Source of the DNA: CBDAUN01 sp965214875
GTDB taxonomy: Bacteria > Pseudomonadota > Gammaproteobacteria > Arenicellales > JAJDZL01
Direction of reading: 5' to 3'
Assembly (NCBI GenBank): GCA_965214875.1
Contig: OZ243980.1
Coordinates: 310,001-374,000 of the forward strand
Length of the DNA: 64,000 nt
Below the pieces are notes generated by a model, which was not told the origin of the DNA, searched no databases, and saw nothing but the letters and a program-made list of their open reading frames with translations. Positions within the stretch are counted from its first letter, which is position 1. The number at the start of each line of letters is the position of its first letter. Of the stretch, positions 34,911 to 42,809 are shown piece after piece. The position numbers were made by a program, and so were the translations under genes.

Positions 34911-35624
34911 ATGAAACGAATCACGATGATATTTGCCGCCTCTGTGACGGCATTGATACTGACAAAGCCCGCTCATGCATGGTTGGCTGGACCGGATGCA
35001 TGCTATTCAACGCAGAACGGAGTGCATACGTTCGAAAATCACGAGAAGCGGACCTGTTCCCCAGATTGTCTTATTAGTCTGACTAATATGCAACCCAATT
35101 CCTTGACAGTCAGCATTTTCGACTTTCATCTCCGAGATGCTCAATTCTGGAAGGATGCAAGTCTCTGGAAACCGAATGATGGATGGGAGATTGGCAAATA
35201 TTGCAACCCCGATGGCAAACCTGATAATTTCTACGAGAAATATGGAGGGTGCGGGACGATTAATCCAGGTGATACGCATACTGTAAAATTGAAAGGCGGA
35301 TCCATAGCGATTGCCGGTCAGTATAAGAGTGCAAAGGCCCAAGATGACATAGATTTAAGGGTTGGGGTGATGTCGAATGATACCCGTGCATTTTCGGCAT
35401 ATCCGATAAGCAGCCAGCCACTTGGCAATATGCGCAAAGATGGTTCAGTTAGCAAAAGCGGCATTGTGCTCGGCGGCCTCAAGCCAAACCATTACTATAC
35501 AGTCATCGTTTACAGTCCGGAACTAAACGGCAAGATGCAAATTGGGAATGGACCGGAAACTAAAAGAGGAGGCCATCGCACTCCTTTTATGCGCATATGC
35601 TTCAGGTCGGCCTCAAGTTCCTAA
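34911..35624 (+). CDS. Exported orphan protein
   Basis: A 237-residue protein with a clean signal peptide (basic start, hydrophobic core, cleavage after Ala-His-Ala at about residue 23). The mature part has six Cys residues, in Asp-Ala-Cys-Tyr, Arg-Thr-Cys-Ser-Pro-Asp-Cys, Lys-Tyr-Cys and Gly-Gly-Cys-Gly with one near the C-terminus, so disulfides in the periplasm or outside are likely. No family is recognised. It is flanked by a MITE and an IS remnant and may be mobile cargo. GAAAGG precedes the start. Confidence 0.65.
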   Translation: MKRITMIFAASVTALILTKPAHAWLAGPDACYSTQNGVHTFENHEKRTCSPDCLISLTNMQPNSLTVSIFDFHLRDAQFWKDASLWKPNDGWEIGKYCNPDGKPDNFYEKYGGCGTINPGDTHTVKLKGGSIAIAGQYKSAKAQDDIDLRVGVMSNDTRAFSAYPISSQPLGNMRKDGSVSKSGIVLGGLKPNHYYTVIVYSPELNGKMQIGNGPETKRGGHRTPFMRICFRSASSS

Positions 35625-35727
35625 CCGAGACTCCCAACGCTTGCACGCATTTCGCATAGGCATGAAGAACATTCAACCGCGGCAAGACTGGTAGCGGAGG
35701 CTGTCGGACCCCTCTGGAAACTGATAA

Positions 35728-36385
35728 TTAGCGTCTGCCAGAAAACCTCCGATTTCGCGCCCGGGCAGGCGAGATGGCGCGCAGCATTGCGGACGGAGCC
35801 GCAAGAGGCGGACCGGCATGTTCTTATTGCGACAGAATATGCCGCATATGCGACGTGCGGGCGGATTGCTCCCAGGCGGGCGTCTCTGGTGCCCGGACCG
35901 TCGCTTGGAAGTCGGCTTCGGGGGGTGCTAAGGCCAATGGCATTCACTTAAGAAGGCGCACCGACCCGCCGTGCGAGCACGGCTTCGCGCCGGGCGCAAG
36001 TTTGACCGCCTGGTCCGCCAGGCGCCGTTCGCCATCGGGCCGGTGCAGGTCGACGGCGGCAACGAGTCCGCGACCGAGTTCGAGACCGCCTGCCGGCGCC
36101 TCGGCATCGAGCTGTTCGTGCCGCCTCCCAAAAGCCCCAAGCATAGCGGCTGCGTGGAGCGCGCCAACGCCGCCGGCCGCTGCGAGTTCCGCCAGTCCTG
36201 CGCCGGCGAGCTTAGCGTCGGCTCGCCCGATGTCGAGCTGGCCCGGTGAGAGCGCCTCTGCAACGCCTATCGCCCGCATCAGGCGCTCGGACAAACGGCA
36301 CCAATGCAGGCGTATAATCAGAACTTCAACCAAAGCGCGCTTGCCGCCTGAAAAGTCTCACATGTATTGAACCAGTACAGATAAT
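35728..36385 (+). pseudogene. IS481-like transposase remnant, copy B
   Basis: The C-terminal integrase-core part is readable from about 35995: Val-Gln-Val-Asp-Gly-Gly-Asn-Glu-Ser, Phe-Glu-Thr-Ala-Cys-Arg-Arg, Pro-Lys-Ser-Pro-Lys-His-Ser-Gly-Cys-Val-Glu-Arg-Ala-Asn, then an in-frame TGA at about 36247 and the continuation Tyr-Arg-Pro-His-Gln-Ala-Leu-Gly to the stop at 36351. It carries a 15-bp insertion relative to copy A near 36220. The right end (to about 36385) matches copy A. The N-terminal half is unrecognisable. Confidence 0.8.
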
Positions 36386-36704
36386 ACGAACAAAGACAAG
36401 ACGTTCTATAATGAGTTTGCTATGGTTTGTGCCGGTATTGAGGAAAAACACGTCGCCGTCAATCATTCAGTTGGTGGGGATTAAGTCAATATCAACAACT
36501 AGATCGGATTGTTTTGGTTGCTGTTCAAGCGTGGATATCGCTACCTTTGCCATAAGCCATAAGATGTTGCTGAACCATCCTCATCGGCCTGAGGATGATT
36601 TTGCCGAAGGGAGCAAAAGATAGTCAAAAGATGCCATTAACCAAATGTAATGTGCCGCGCCGGGCATTGAAATCCAAATGGTTTGGGCATGGGTAGCCAC
36701 TTGC
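36386..36704. other. Intergenic region before the methylase gene
   Basis: About 320 bp, AT-rich. A 70-residue frame (36411-36623) has no family features and is probably spurious. The promoter of the methylase gene should lie here. Confidence 0.35.
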
Positions 36705-37655
36705 ATGATAGGTGGAGTTGATCCAATTATCAATGTTGCCGACTACGCTTCCGTGTCGCTGCCTCACGCCATCCCTTATCAAGGCAGCAAGCGAAGGCTT
36801 GCATCGGTTATCGCACAGTATCTCCCGAAAAAGATTGATACTTTTTATGAACCGTTTGCCGGTTCAGCAGCGATGACAATCTATGTTGCCTACCATAACC
36901 TCGCTTCCAAATTCGTGGTCGCCGACAGTTTGTGTCCTATAGTCGGTCTTCTTCGTTCAATGACAGAAGAACCAGAAAAAACAGCCAGTCGATATTGTAG
37001 TTTGTGGCTGGGACAAGAGGAAGGTGATATTGGATACTTCAACCGCATAAGGGAGCGATACAACCAGGATAAGGATTGCGTCGACCTGCTCTATCTGATA
37101 TGCCGTTGCGTCAAGAACTCTGTGCGATTCAATAGCCATGGAAACTTTACACAATCAGTTGACAAGCGTCGCCTCGGCACGCATCCGAACAAAATGCAGT
37201 CAGCTATATTCGGCGTATCGACGATTCTTCGTGGACGCACTGAGTTTCGTGTCGGCGATTGGCTTGAATCCACAAAAGATGCATCCTCAAGAGATTTCAT
37301 CTATATGGATCCACCCTACCTTGGAACCTCTATAGGCCGCGACAGAAGGTATCACCAGCAAATGACGTTAAATGAACTGGTATCCGGTTTGACGAAGTTG
37401 CGTGACAGGAATATTTCCTTCTCACTATCCTATGATGGGGCAACTGGGGAAAAGGAATACGGTCACCCATTACCGGAAGCATTAGGCCTTAACAGACTGC
37501 TCATCAACGCTGGAAGATCGTCCCAATCAACTCTCAACGGGCTAAAGGAAGATACTGTAGAGAGCCTGTATCTGACGCCTGGCTTGAGAGATGCTGTTGT
37601 TCCGGCACCCAGCCGAATTAACCCGCAGCAATCTTTTTTTCGAGGAGTCTCTTGA
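36705..37655 (+). CDS. D12-class DNA adenine methyltransferase (Dam type)
   Basis: A 316-residue N6-adenine methyltransferase. From ATG 36705, Pro-Tyr-Gln-Gly-Ser-Lys-Arg-Arg (about 24-31) is the SAM-binding motif X, Glu-Pro-Phe-Ala-Gly-Ser-Ala (49-55) is motif I, and Asp-Pro-Pro-Tyr (202-205) is motif IV. An ATG at 36678 adds nine residues and is possible. It converges on, and overlaps by 38 bp, an HNH-type nuclease gene, a typical methylase-endonuclease layout. It would modify host sites against that enzyme. Confidence 0.88.
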   Translation: MIGGVDPIINVADYASVSLPHAIPYQGSKRRLASVIAQYLPKKIDTFYEPFAGSAAMTIYVAYHNLASKFVVADSLCPIVGLLRSMTEEPEKTASRYCSLWLGQEEGDIGYFNRIRERYNQDKDCVDLLYLICRCVKNSVRFNSHGNFTQSVDKRRLGTHPNKMQSAIFGVSTILRGRTEFRVGDWLESTKDASSRDFIYMDPPYLGTSIGRDRRYHQQMTLNELVSGLTKLRDRNISFSLSYDGATGEKEYGHPLPEALGLNRLLINAGRSSQSTLNGLKEDTVESLYLTPGLRDAVVPAPSRINPQQSFFRGVS

Positions 37656-38352
37656 TGAAAGTTGCAATTGCGATATCTTCTTTTTCGGCTTTCTTTCTGA
37701 TTTGCTCAAAGACCTTTACCTCCGAACCGCGCCATTCAAGGTCTACCCGCCTGATGTTCTCGCCAGCAATGTGCGTGTAGTACTCCGGGCATGCCCAAAA
37801 ACAACTTTTGCAAACCGCTTCATCACGATCATTCAGCCAGTTCTCGCATTGTTCGCACGACCAAGATTTAGCTCGTTGACTTGATGCGTCCAATAGCATG
37901 TATTTTTCCGGGCTGCTTTCATCGTGGGCGGCATCACCAATTACTTCATAAGGAATACGGCGATCTATTTGAAGATATCTCGATTCGGAGCGTTCACTGG
38001 TAATTGCGTCGCGCGCTCCATAGATATCAATAAGCTTCTTTTTGAACTTTTTGGAGAATGCCGTTCGTCCGCCTATGCGTCCTTGAATAATATTGTCTGG
38101 ACTATCAAAGCGATACTCGGCGATCTTGCGTCCTGTTTTTTTGCTGGCAACTCTCGATGTCTTGATAGGGATTCCTGATTCCCGCACATCCCGAATAGCC
38201 CTTGGCGGGTGATCGTAGTTGTAAATGCTTTGAAGTTCTTCGGTATTAATCGACCCGTGGTTAATAATGTGTTCAATAACTGTTTTGGGCCTCTTGGCCT
38301 TCACTTTGTCGCAAATGGCAAGGATGCGCGAATCAACATCTGATCTGGACAT
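37618..38352 (-). CDS. HNH-type restriction endonuclease, catalytic His apparently lost
   Basis: A 244-residue protein. An N-terminal winged-helix-like part (about 1-85) precedes an HNH nuclease half with two CxxC zinc pairs (166/169, 181/184). The motif that would carry the general base reads Leu-Gln-Ile-Asp-Arg-Arg-Ile-Pro-Tyr-Glu (Asp130, Arg131), where HNH enzymes normally have Asp-His; the codon is CGC, one transition from CAC. A residue usually Asn in the next helix is Gln159. The protein may therefore be inactive. It pairs with the convergent adenine methylase. The specificity is unknown. Confidence 0.72.
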   Translation of the reverse strand: MSRSDVDSRILAICDKVKAKRPKTVIEHIINHGSINTEELQSIYNYDHPPRAIRDVRESGIPIKTSRVASKKTGRKIAEYRFDSPDNIIQGRIGGRTAFSKKFKKKLIDIYGARDAITSERSESRYLQIDRRIPYEVIGDAAHDESSPEKYMLLDASSQRAKSWSCEQCENWLNDRDEAVCKSCFWACPEYYTHIAGENIRRVDLEWRGSEVKVFEQIRKKAEKEDIAIATFIKRLLEKKIAAG

Positions 38353-38479
38353 GAAAAGGAAAACGGGAATGTTTATGCTTGATACTATGATAGAGCGAAA
38401 AAACCGAGAACGAAACGAACGTCGGAAACTGCCTGGGCCGATTAAGCATGCTGTGCTCGAAAGGTGGCTAAGGCAATGA
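38351..38479 (+). CDS. Very small basic protein, divergent from the nuclease gene
   Basis: A 42-residue frame starting 2 bp inside the nuclease start, rich in Arg/Lys with the pattern Glu-Arg-Lys-Asn-Arg-Glu-Arg-Asn-Glu-Arg-Arg. Its TGA overlaps the ATG of the next small frame. Possibly a regulator of the restriction pair, or spurious. Confidence 0.3.
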   Translation: MKRKTGMFMLDTMIERKNRERNERRKLPGPIKHAVLERWLRQ

Positions 38480-38640
38480 CGAAAAATCGCCAGTTCAACA
38501 AAGGTGGATTACGAGAAAAGGAGAAAGAACGCCATGTTCGATTCTTGTTCATCGATTCAGTCAATATGCCCAGCCTTGATCAGTTTCAAAATTCTCTCGC
38601 CGCGCAGCGGCTAATTGACTCAAGTCTCTGGGGATTTTGA
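38476..38640 (+). CDS. Very small protein coupled to the preceding frame
   Basis: A 54-residue frame whose ATG overlaps the preceding TGA as ATGA, with AAGG just upstream. It opens with a Lys/Arg-rich stretch and ends in a more neutral part. No family recognised. The overlapping arrangement is the main argument that it is expressed. Confidence 0.35.
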   Translation: MTKNRQFNKGGLREKEKERHVRFLFIDSVNMPSLDQFQNSLAAQRLIDSSLWGF

Positions 38641-38812
38641 TTTGTCGGTCGCGCCCCATTATTCCAGCGATTTCGCGAATCAAAAACGGATTTTCCCGAA
38701 CTGTCTTTTCATGCAGCTTTCATACGGGTGCAGCCATAGCGCATCAAGCCTACGAAACTACCGCATTTATTCACCCTAGCACGAGAAGGAGGAATCGACA
38801 CTGGGCAAATTA

Positions 38813-39469
38813 TTAGAACAATGGGGCGTGCGTTGCGACTAGGGCAATTTGGATATCGCGTATCAGCTTGGTTGTAGCTTGTCCGATCAAATCCAGCTTG
38901 GCGACCTGGTCGATACGATCGCGTACGCGATTCAATTCCGCCGGGCCCAGCAAGGTTCGGAACATGTCGCAGGCATCCAGAAGACTGATCAGCACGATAT
39001 CTCCAGGGTCTGGAATGGAGTCGCTATAGAGGATGTTCATGATCCGAAGTTTTACTTCGCGCTCGACGCTGCCATCAATGGTCGGGTAGCAACGGGTCTT
39101 CATCACCCAGAGAAATTTCTTCTCTGTCGAGTCGAGTATGCCCCGTTCTACAAGTCGCTGAAAGCCGCGCTCGACGATCGTGGCGCCGTCATCGGCAATC
39201 TCGTTGATCCAGAACTTCACTTCTCGGCCCTCTTTGTTGGAGGCCATCTTGGCGAGCACATCGTCAAGCACCTCTTCCCCGGTCGGCGTGGCATCGAGAA
39301 TCTTGAAGCTCTCCAGATCGTTGTCGAGCTTGTTGCGGACCGCAAGGTCCATTAGTACCGCTCCGGCTATGACAAAGTGCAAAGTCAGTTGCGGTACCGG
39401 GGGCAGGGTGCCCTTTTCCTCATCCAGCATCAGCAGGAGGATTTCTTCTACAAATGTTATGTTGTTCAT
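38813..39469 (-). CDS. GOLPH3/VPS74 (GPP34) family protein
   Basis: A 218-residue, mostly helical protein of the GPP34 family, which in eukaryotes binds phosphatidylinositol-4-phosphate at the Golgi and is scattered in bacteria. Recognisable are the N-terminal Glu-Glu-Ile-Leu-Leu-Leu-Met-Leu-Asp-Glu, Gly-Ala-Val-Leu-Met-Asp-Leu-Ala and the Leu-Leu-Asp-Ala-Cys-Asp segment. The ATG at 39469 is preferred over 39487. It is divergent from the rhodanese operon. A membrane-surface role is an inference. Confidence 0.82.
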   Translation of the reverse strand: MNNITFVEEILLLMLDEEKGTLPPVPQLTLHFVIAGAVLMDLAVRNKLDNDLESFKILDATPTGEEVLDDVLAKMASNKEGREVKFWINEIADDGATIVERGFQRLVERGILDSTEKKFLWVMKTRCYPTIDGSVEREVKLRIMNILYSDSIPDPGDIVLISLLDACDMFRTLLGPAELNRVRDRIDQVAKLDLIGQATTKLIRDIQIALVATHAPLF

Positions 39470-39666
39470 GTATTTGGCTGCCTTCAATCCAGCTTCAATG
39501 CGTCGGCATCCTTATAAAAATACCTACCTAGTGCGAAATCTATTGTAAGAATGTTGCGGTGGCAACGCAAATTGGCTTTCACTTGCGGTCCAATCATGCG
39601 TCGCGCCGAATGCGCCATGCACACGCAAATCAGATTAAAATGTTGCTTGTCAGAGCCGCGTCCATC

Positions 39667-40602
39667 ATGAATCAATCCGCTGAAATATCAAGCCAATGCG
39701 CCAATGGGACCATTCGGGAGCTCGACGGCCGCAAAAGAATCTACTACGACGGGTACTGGATCATCTACTACGAGCCCCCGCCCGAGTCGTTGTCGGCGAA
39801 GAAGAACATGATTGTCAATTTGACGCGGCGCGCGTTTCACCACACCGAGCCCGGCATCAACACTCCAGGAGAGAATCTTGATCACGCGCGCCGCGCCTAC
39901 GAAAGTGCGGCCAACCCGGCCGAAAAGCGGGTCAATGCTTCGATGCTGGCTGGCGCACTGTTCAACCGTGCCACCGACATTTTCAAGTCGATCGTCGATT
40001 TGGAACAGCGCGGCGTGCATATCAGCTTTGAGAACGAGCTGATGCAGCAGTGCAATGACTGCTTGCAAGAGGCGATGGAGCTGGGCAGCCAGGTGCGCCA
40101 CTACAGCGGCATGGAAGGGATCGATGAATTGTGGGGCGAACCGCTCAAGGCGTTCACCATGACGATGAAGGAATTCTACGCCAGCCGCTACGTAAAGATC
40201 AGCATGGGCATGCGCGACATCGACAAGGTCATCGATCGCCTGATCGACTGCTTGGGGCGTCTGTATGCGTTTCACGGCCTTGAGCCAAGATTAAGAGAGT
40301 TCGCCGATGCGGCCAAGCGAGATTGCGAGCTGATCAAAAGCGACCCGGCGATGTTTGAAGTATGGCCAAGGTTTGTCGCATCGACCGACAGCGTCAAGGC
40401 GTTTTCGCCGGCGATGCCGATAAGCGCATCCGAGCAGCTGAAACGGCACATCGGCGATGGCTCTGATCTGCTTCAAGAAGGACGAAGGCTGATTGTCTAC
40501 ATTGCTGGAGCGCGGGTGCCCATGCCGCAGCCGACTGAAAAGTATCTCGAACGAATCGACCGCTTCAATGAACAGACGAAACGAATTGTGGAGGACAACT
40601 GA
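39667..40602 (+). CDS. Unknown soluble protein, first gene of a sulfur-related operon
   Basis: A 311-residue protein from ATG 39667 (longer frames reach 39559). Predicted mostly helical with no membrane segment or signal. The N-terminus has Tyr/Trp-rich Arg-Ile-Tyr-Tyr-Asp-Gly-Tyr-Trp-Ile-Ile-Tyr-Tyr. No family recognised. It is followed 6 bp later by a cysteine-dioxygenase-like gene and then a rhodanese gene, so a role in thiol or sulfane handling is plausible. Confidence 0.75.
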   Translation: MNQSAEISSQCANGTIRELDGRKRIYYDGYWIIYYEPPPESLSAKKNMIVNLTRRAFHHTEPGINTPGENLDHARRAYESAANPAEKRVNASMLAGALFNRATDIFKSIVDLEQRGVHISFENELMQQCNDCLQEAMELGSQVRHYSGMEGIDELWGEPLKAFTMTMKEFYASRYVKISMGMRDIDKVIDRLIDCLGRLYAFHGLEPRLREFADAAKRDCELIKSDPAMFEVWPRFVASTDSVKAFSPAMPISASEQLKRHIGDGSDLLQEGRRLIVYIAGARVPMPQPTEKYLERIDRFNEQTKRIVEDN

Positions 40603-40608
40603 AACCTC

Positions 40609-41196
40609 ATGAACGAGCCAAGAGCCAAGTCGATTCGCGAGACGGTGGAGCGAATCGCGCAGATTGAGCAGGAACTCGGAGGCACTGAAGAGGCGCTGGG
40701 GCGCATCAAGGCGGAATTGCTGTGTCTTGCATCCAATCGGCAGTGGTTTACCGCCAATGAATTTCCGCCGCCGTCAGGCGGGGCATCGGACCACTCGCGC
40801 GTCTACCGTCTGAGCGAGCATGAAGGTACGCACTGCCGCGCCCTGTATATTCAATCTGTCCGCTCGCCGCTGAACGTGCCGCCGCACAACCATGACACCT
40901 GGGCGGTGATCGTCGGCATTCAAGGAGTCGAGTTGAATCGGTTCTACGAACGCACGGACGACGGTGTCAACCAGACCGGCTCGCATGAGGTGAGGCCTGG
41001 CACAGGCGTTGCGCTCCTGCCCGATGATTTGCACTCGATACACATCAATGAGGACGCTCCGGTGCTTACGTTTCATATGTATGGCTTGGGGCTTGAGTAT
41101 CTGACCGAGCGGATGTATTTCGACCGGGCCGGCAAACAATGGAAGCTGTTTGACATGAGCAGCAACATCATTGACGCAAGGCATCTTGCCGCATGA
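40609..41196 (+). CDS. Cysteine dioxygenase-like cupin
   Basis: A 195-residue cupin of the thiol dioxygenase type (cysteine or 3-mercaptopropionate dioxygenase). The iron ligands are visible: His-Asn-His in Pro-Pro-His-Asn-His-Asp-Thr-Trp (about 92-96) and a third His in Asp-Asp-Leu-His-Ser-Ile-His. It would oxidise a thiol to a sulfinate. The ATGA overlap with the rhodanese gene couples the two. About 45 N-terminal residues form a helix not found in short homologues. Confidence 0.85.
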   Translation: MNEPRAKSIRETVERIAQIEQELGGTEEALGRIKAELLCLASNRQWFTANEFPPPSGGASDHSRVYRLSEHEGTHCRALYIQSVRSPLNVPPHNHDTWAVIVGIQGVELNRFYERTDDGVNQTGSHEVRPGTGVALLPDDLHSIHINEDAPVLTFHMYGLGLEYLTERMYFDRAGKQWKLFDMSSNIIDARHLAA

Positions 41197-42809
41197 GCGA
41201 GTTGATCTCCCCCGATGAGCTGAAACAGCGAATCGTCTCAGGTTCCGAACTCGCCATCCTCGATGTTCGCGAAGAGGGCGTCTACTTCGATTGTCATCTG
41301 TTTTGGGCATCGAATGTGCCGCTCAGCCTATTGGAACTTCGAATCGCATCGCTGGTGCCGAGGCGTTCAGCGCGCATCGTCGTGTACGATACCGCAGGCA
41401 AGCGGCATGGACCGGCGCGGCGGGCGCAAAGTCGACTCAGCGAGCTAGGCTATGCAGATGTGGGCATGCTTGCTGGCGGCATCGATTCTTGGCGCGATGC
41501 GGGCTTGGAGCTTTTTTCCGGCCTTAATGTGCCGAGCAAGGCGTTCGGGGAGTTTCTGCTTCAAACCCGGCACCCGCCGCAGGTCGAAGCGCATGAGCTG
41601 AGCAAGCGCCTGAAGTGCGGTGATAATCTCGTTGTGCTTGATTCGCGGCCCATGGACGAGTATTGCGAGATGAGCATTCCCTCGGCTATCGACACCCCGG
41701 GCGCGGAGCTGGTGCACCGGGTGTTTGAACTTGCCCCGGACCCTGACACGGCTGTCGTCGTTAACTGTGCTGGCCGGACGCGCAGCATTGTCGGCGCCCA
41801 ATCGCTGATCAACGCTGGCGTGCCGAATCAGGTCTCGCTGCTTAAGGATGGCACGATGGGCTGGAATTTGGCTGGTCTGAAGCTAGATCATGGCAAAACC
41901 GCCCACGCACCGTGGCCGTCAAGCGAAAGCTACGCCAAAGCGCTAGAAGCGGCCGATAGGGTCAAGAAAGACTATCAGGTGCGGGAGGTTGATCTAGCAA
42001 CATTGCAGGGGTGGGCAGATGATGCAAAGCGAACCTTGTATGTTTTCGATGTCAGGACCGTTGAAGAATTCGAATCCGGACATCTGCCAGGGGCGCGGCA
42101 CGTCGCAGGCGGCCAGCTGGTTCAGACGACCGATGAGCATGTCGCGGTGCGCCAGGCCCGCATCGTCCTCGTCGACAACCGATCGGTTCGCGCAGTGATG
42201 ACCGCTTCGTGGCTCATGCAGATGGGGCACCGTGAAGTCTATGTTCTGACGGCTGCGGATGCTGATCAGGCCGCAACGCGAAGCGGGCCGCAGCAGCGCA
42301 ATATCCTGGGCTTTGAACAAGCTCCGACGCTGTCGGCAGGCGAGTTGAAAGCAGTGCTTCAGTCCGGCGAGTCATGCGGCATCATCGATGTGTCGTGCAG
42401 CCGCAACCATCTGATTCGACATATTCCTGGCGCATCCTGGTGTGTGCGTCAGCGCTTGCCGTCGGCGCTTGCAGTGTTGCCGCCCACCGGCTTGCTGGTA
42501 CTGACCTCAGAAGACGGCGTTATCGCGCATCTGGCATCGCAAGACCTTTCGCGTACCAACCCGCGGCAGCTCGTGCGGGTGCTCAGTGGCGGCAATCAGG
42601 CGTGGGAACAGGCTGGCTTCACCATGGAAGACGGAATGGAGCACGCTCTATGCGAGGTGGATGATATCTGGGACAAGCCGTATCACGGCAGAACGTCGCG
42701 CAAGCAAAGAATGCGGGCGTACTTGGATTGGGAAGTGCAGCTCATGGAGCAGGTTGATCGTGACGGCACTGCGAACTTCTACAGCAGCCCTGAGGCCTCG
42801 CTCAGCTAG
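41193..42809 (+). CDS. Tandem four-domain rhodanese
   Basis: A 538-residue protein with four rhodanese modules (about 1-110, 125-235, 258-355 and 375-490). Only the second has the catalytic Cys, in Val-Asn-Cys-Ala-Gly-Arg-Thr-Arg; the loops of the others read Val-Tyr-Asp-Thr-Ala-Gly, Leu-Val-Asp-Asn-Arg and Leu-Thr-Ser-Glu-Asp, so they are probably structural or binding modules. It would move a sulfane sulfur from a persulfide. It ends overlapping the convergent ligase gene by 4 bp. Confidence 0.9.
   Translation: MSELISPDELKQRIVSGSELAILDVREEGVYFDCHLFWASNVPLSLLELRIASLVPRRSARIVVYDTAGKRHGPARRAQSRLSELGYADVGMLAGGIDSWRDAGLELFSGLNVPSKAFGEFLLQTRHPPQVEAHELSKRLKCGDNLVVLDSRPMDEYCEMSIPSAIDTPGAELVHRVFELAPDPDTAVVVNCAGRTRSIVGAQSLINAGVPNQVSLLKDGTMGWNLAGLKLDHGKTAHAPWPSSESYAKALEAADRVKKDYQVREVDLATLQGWADDAKRTLYVFDVRTVEEFESGHLPGARHVAGGQLVQTTDEHVAVRQARIVLVDNRSVRAVMTASWLMQMGHREVYVLTAADADQAATRSGPQQRNILGFEQAPTLSAGELKAVLQSGESCGIIDVSCSRNHLIRHIPGASWCVRQRLPSALAVLPPTGLLVLTSEDGVIAHLASQDLSRTNPRQLVRVLSGGNQAWEQAGFTMEDGMEHALCEVDDIWDKPYHGRTSRKQRMRAYLDWEVQLMEQVDRDGTANFYSSPEASLS

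Noticed and set aside
36411..36623. 70-residue frame between IS remnant B and the methylase
   Set aside because: No homology cues, and no strong start signal.
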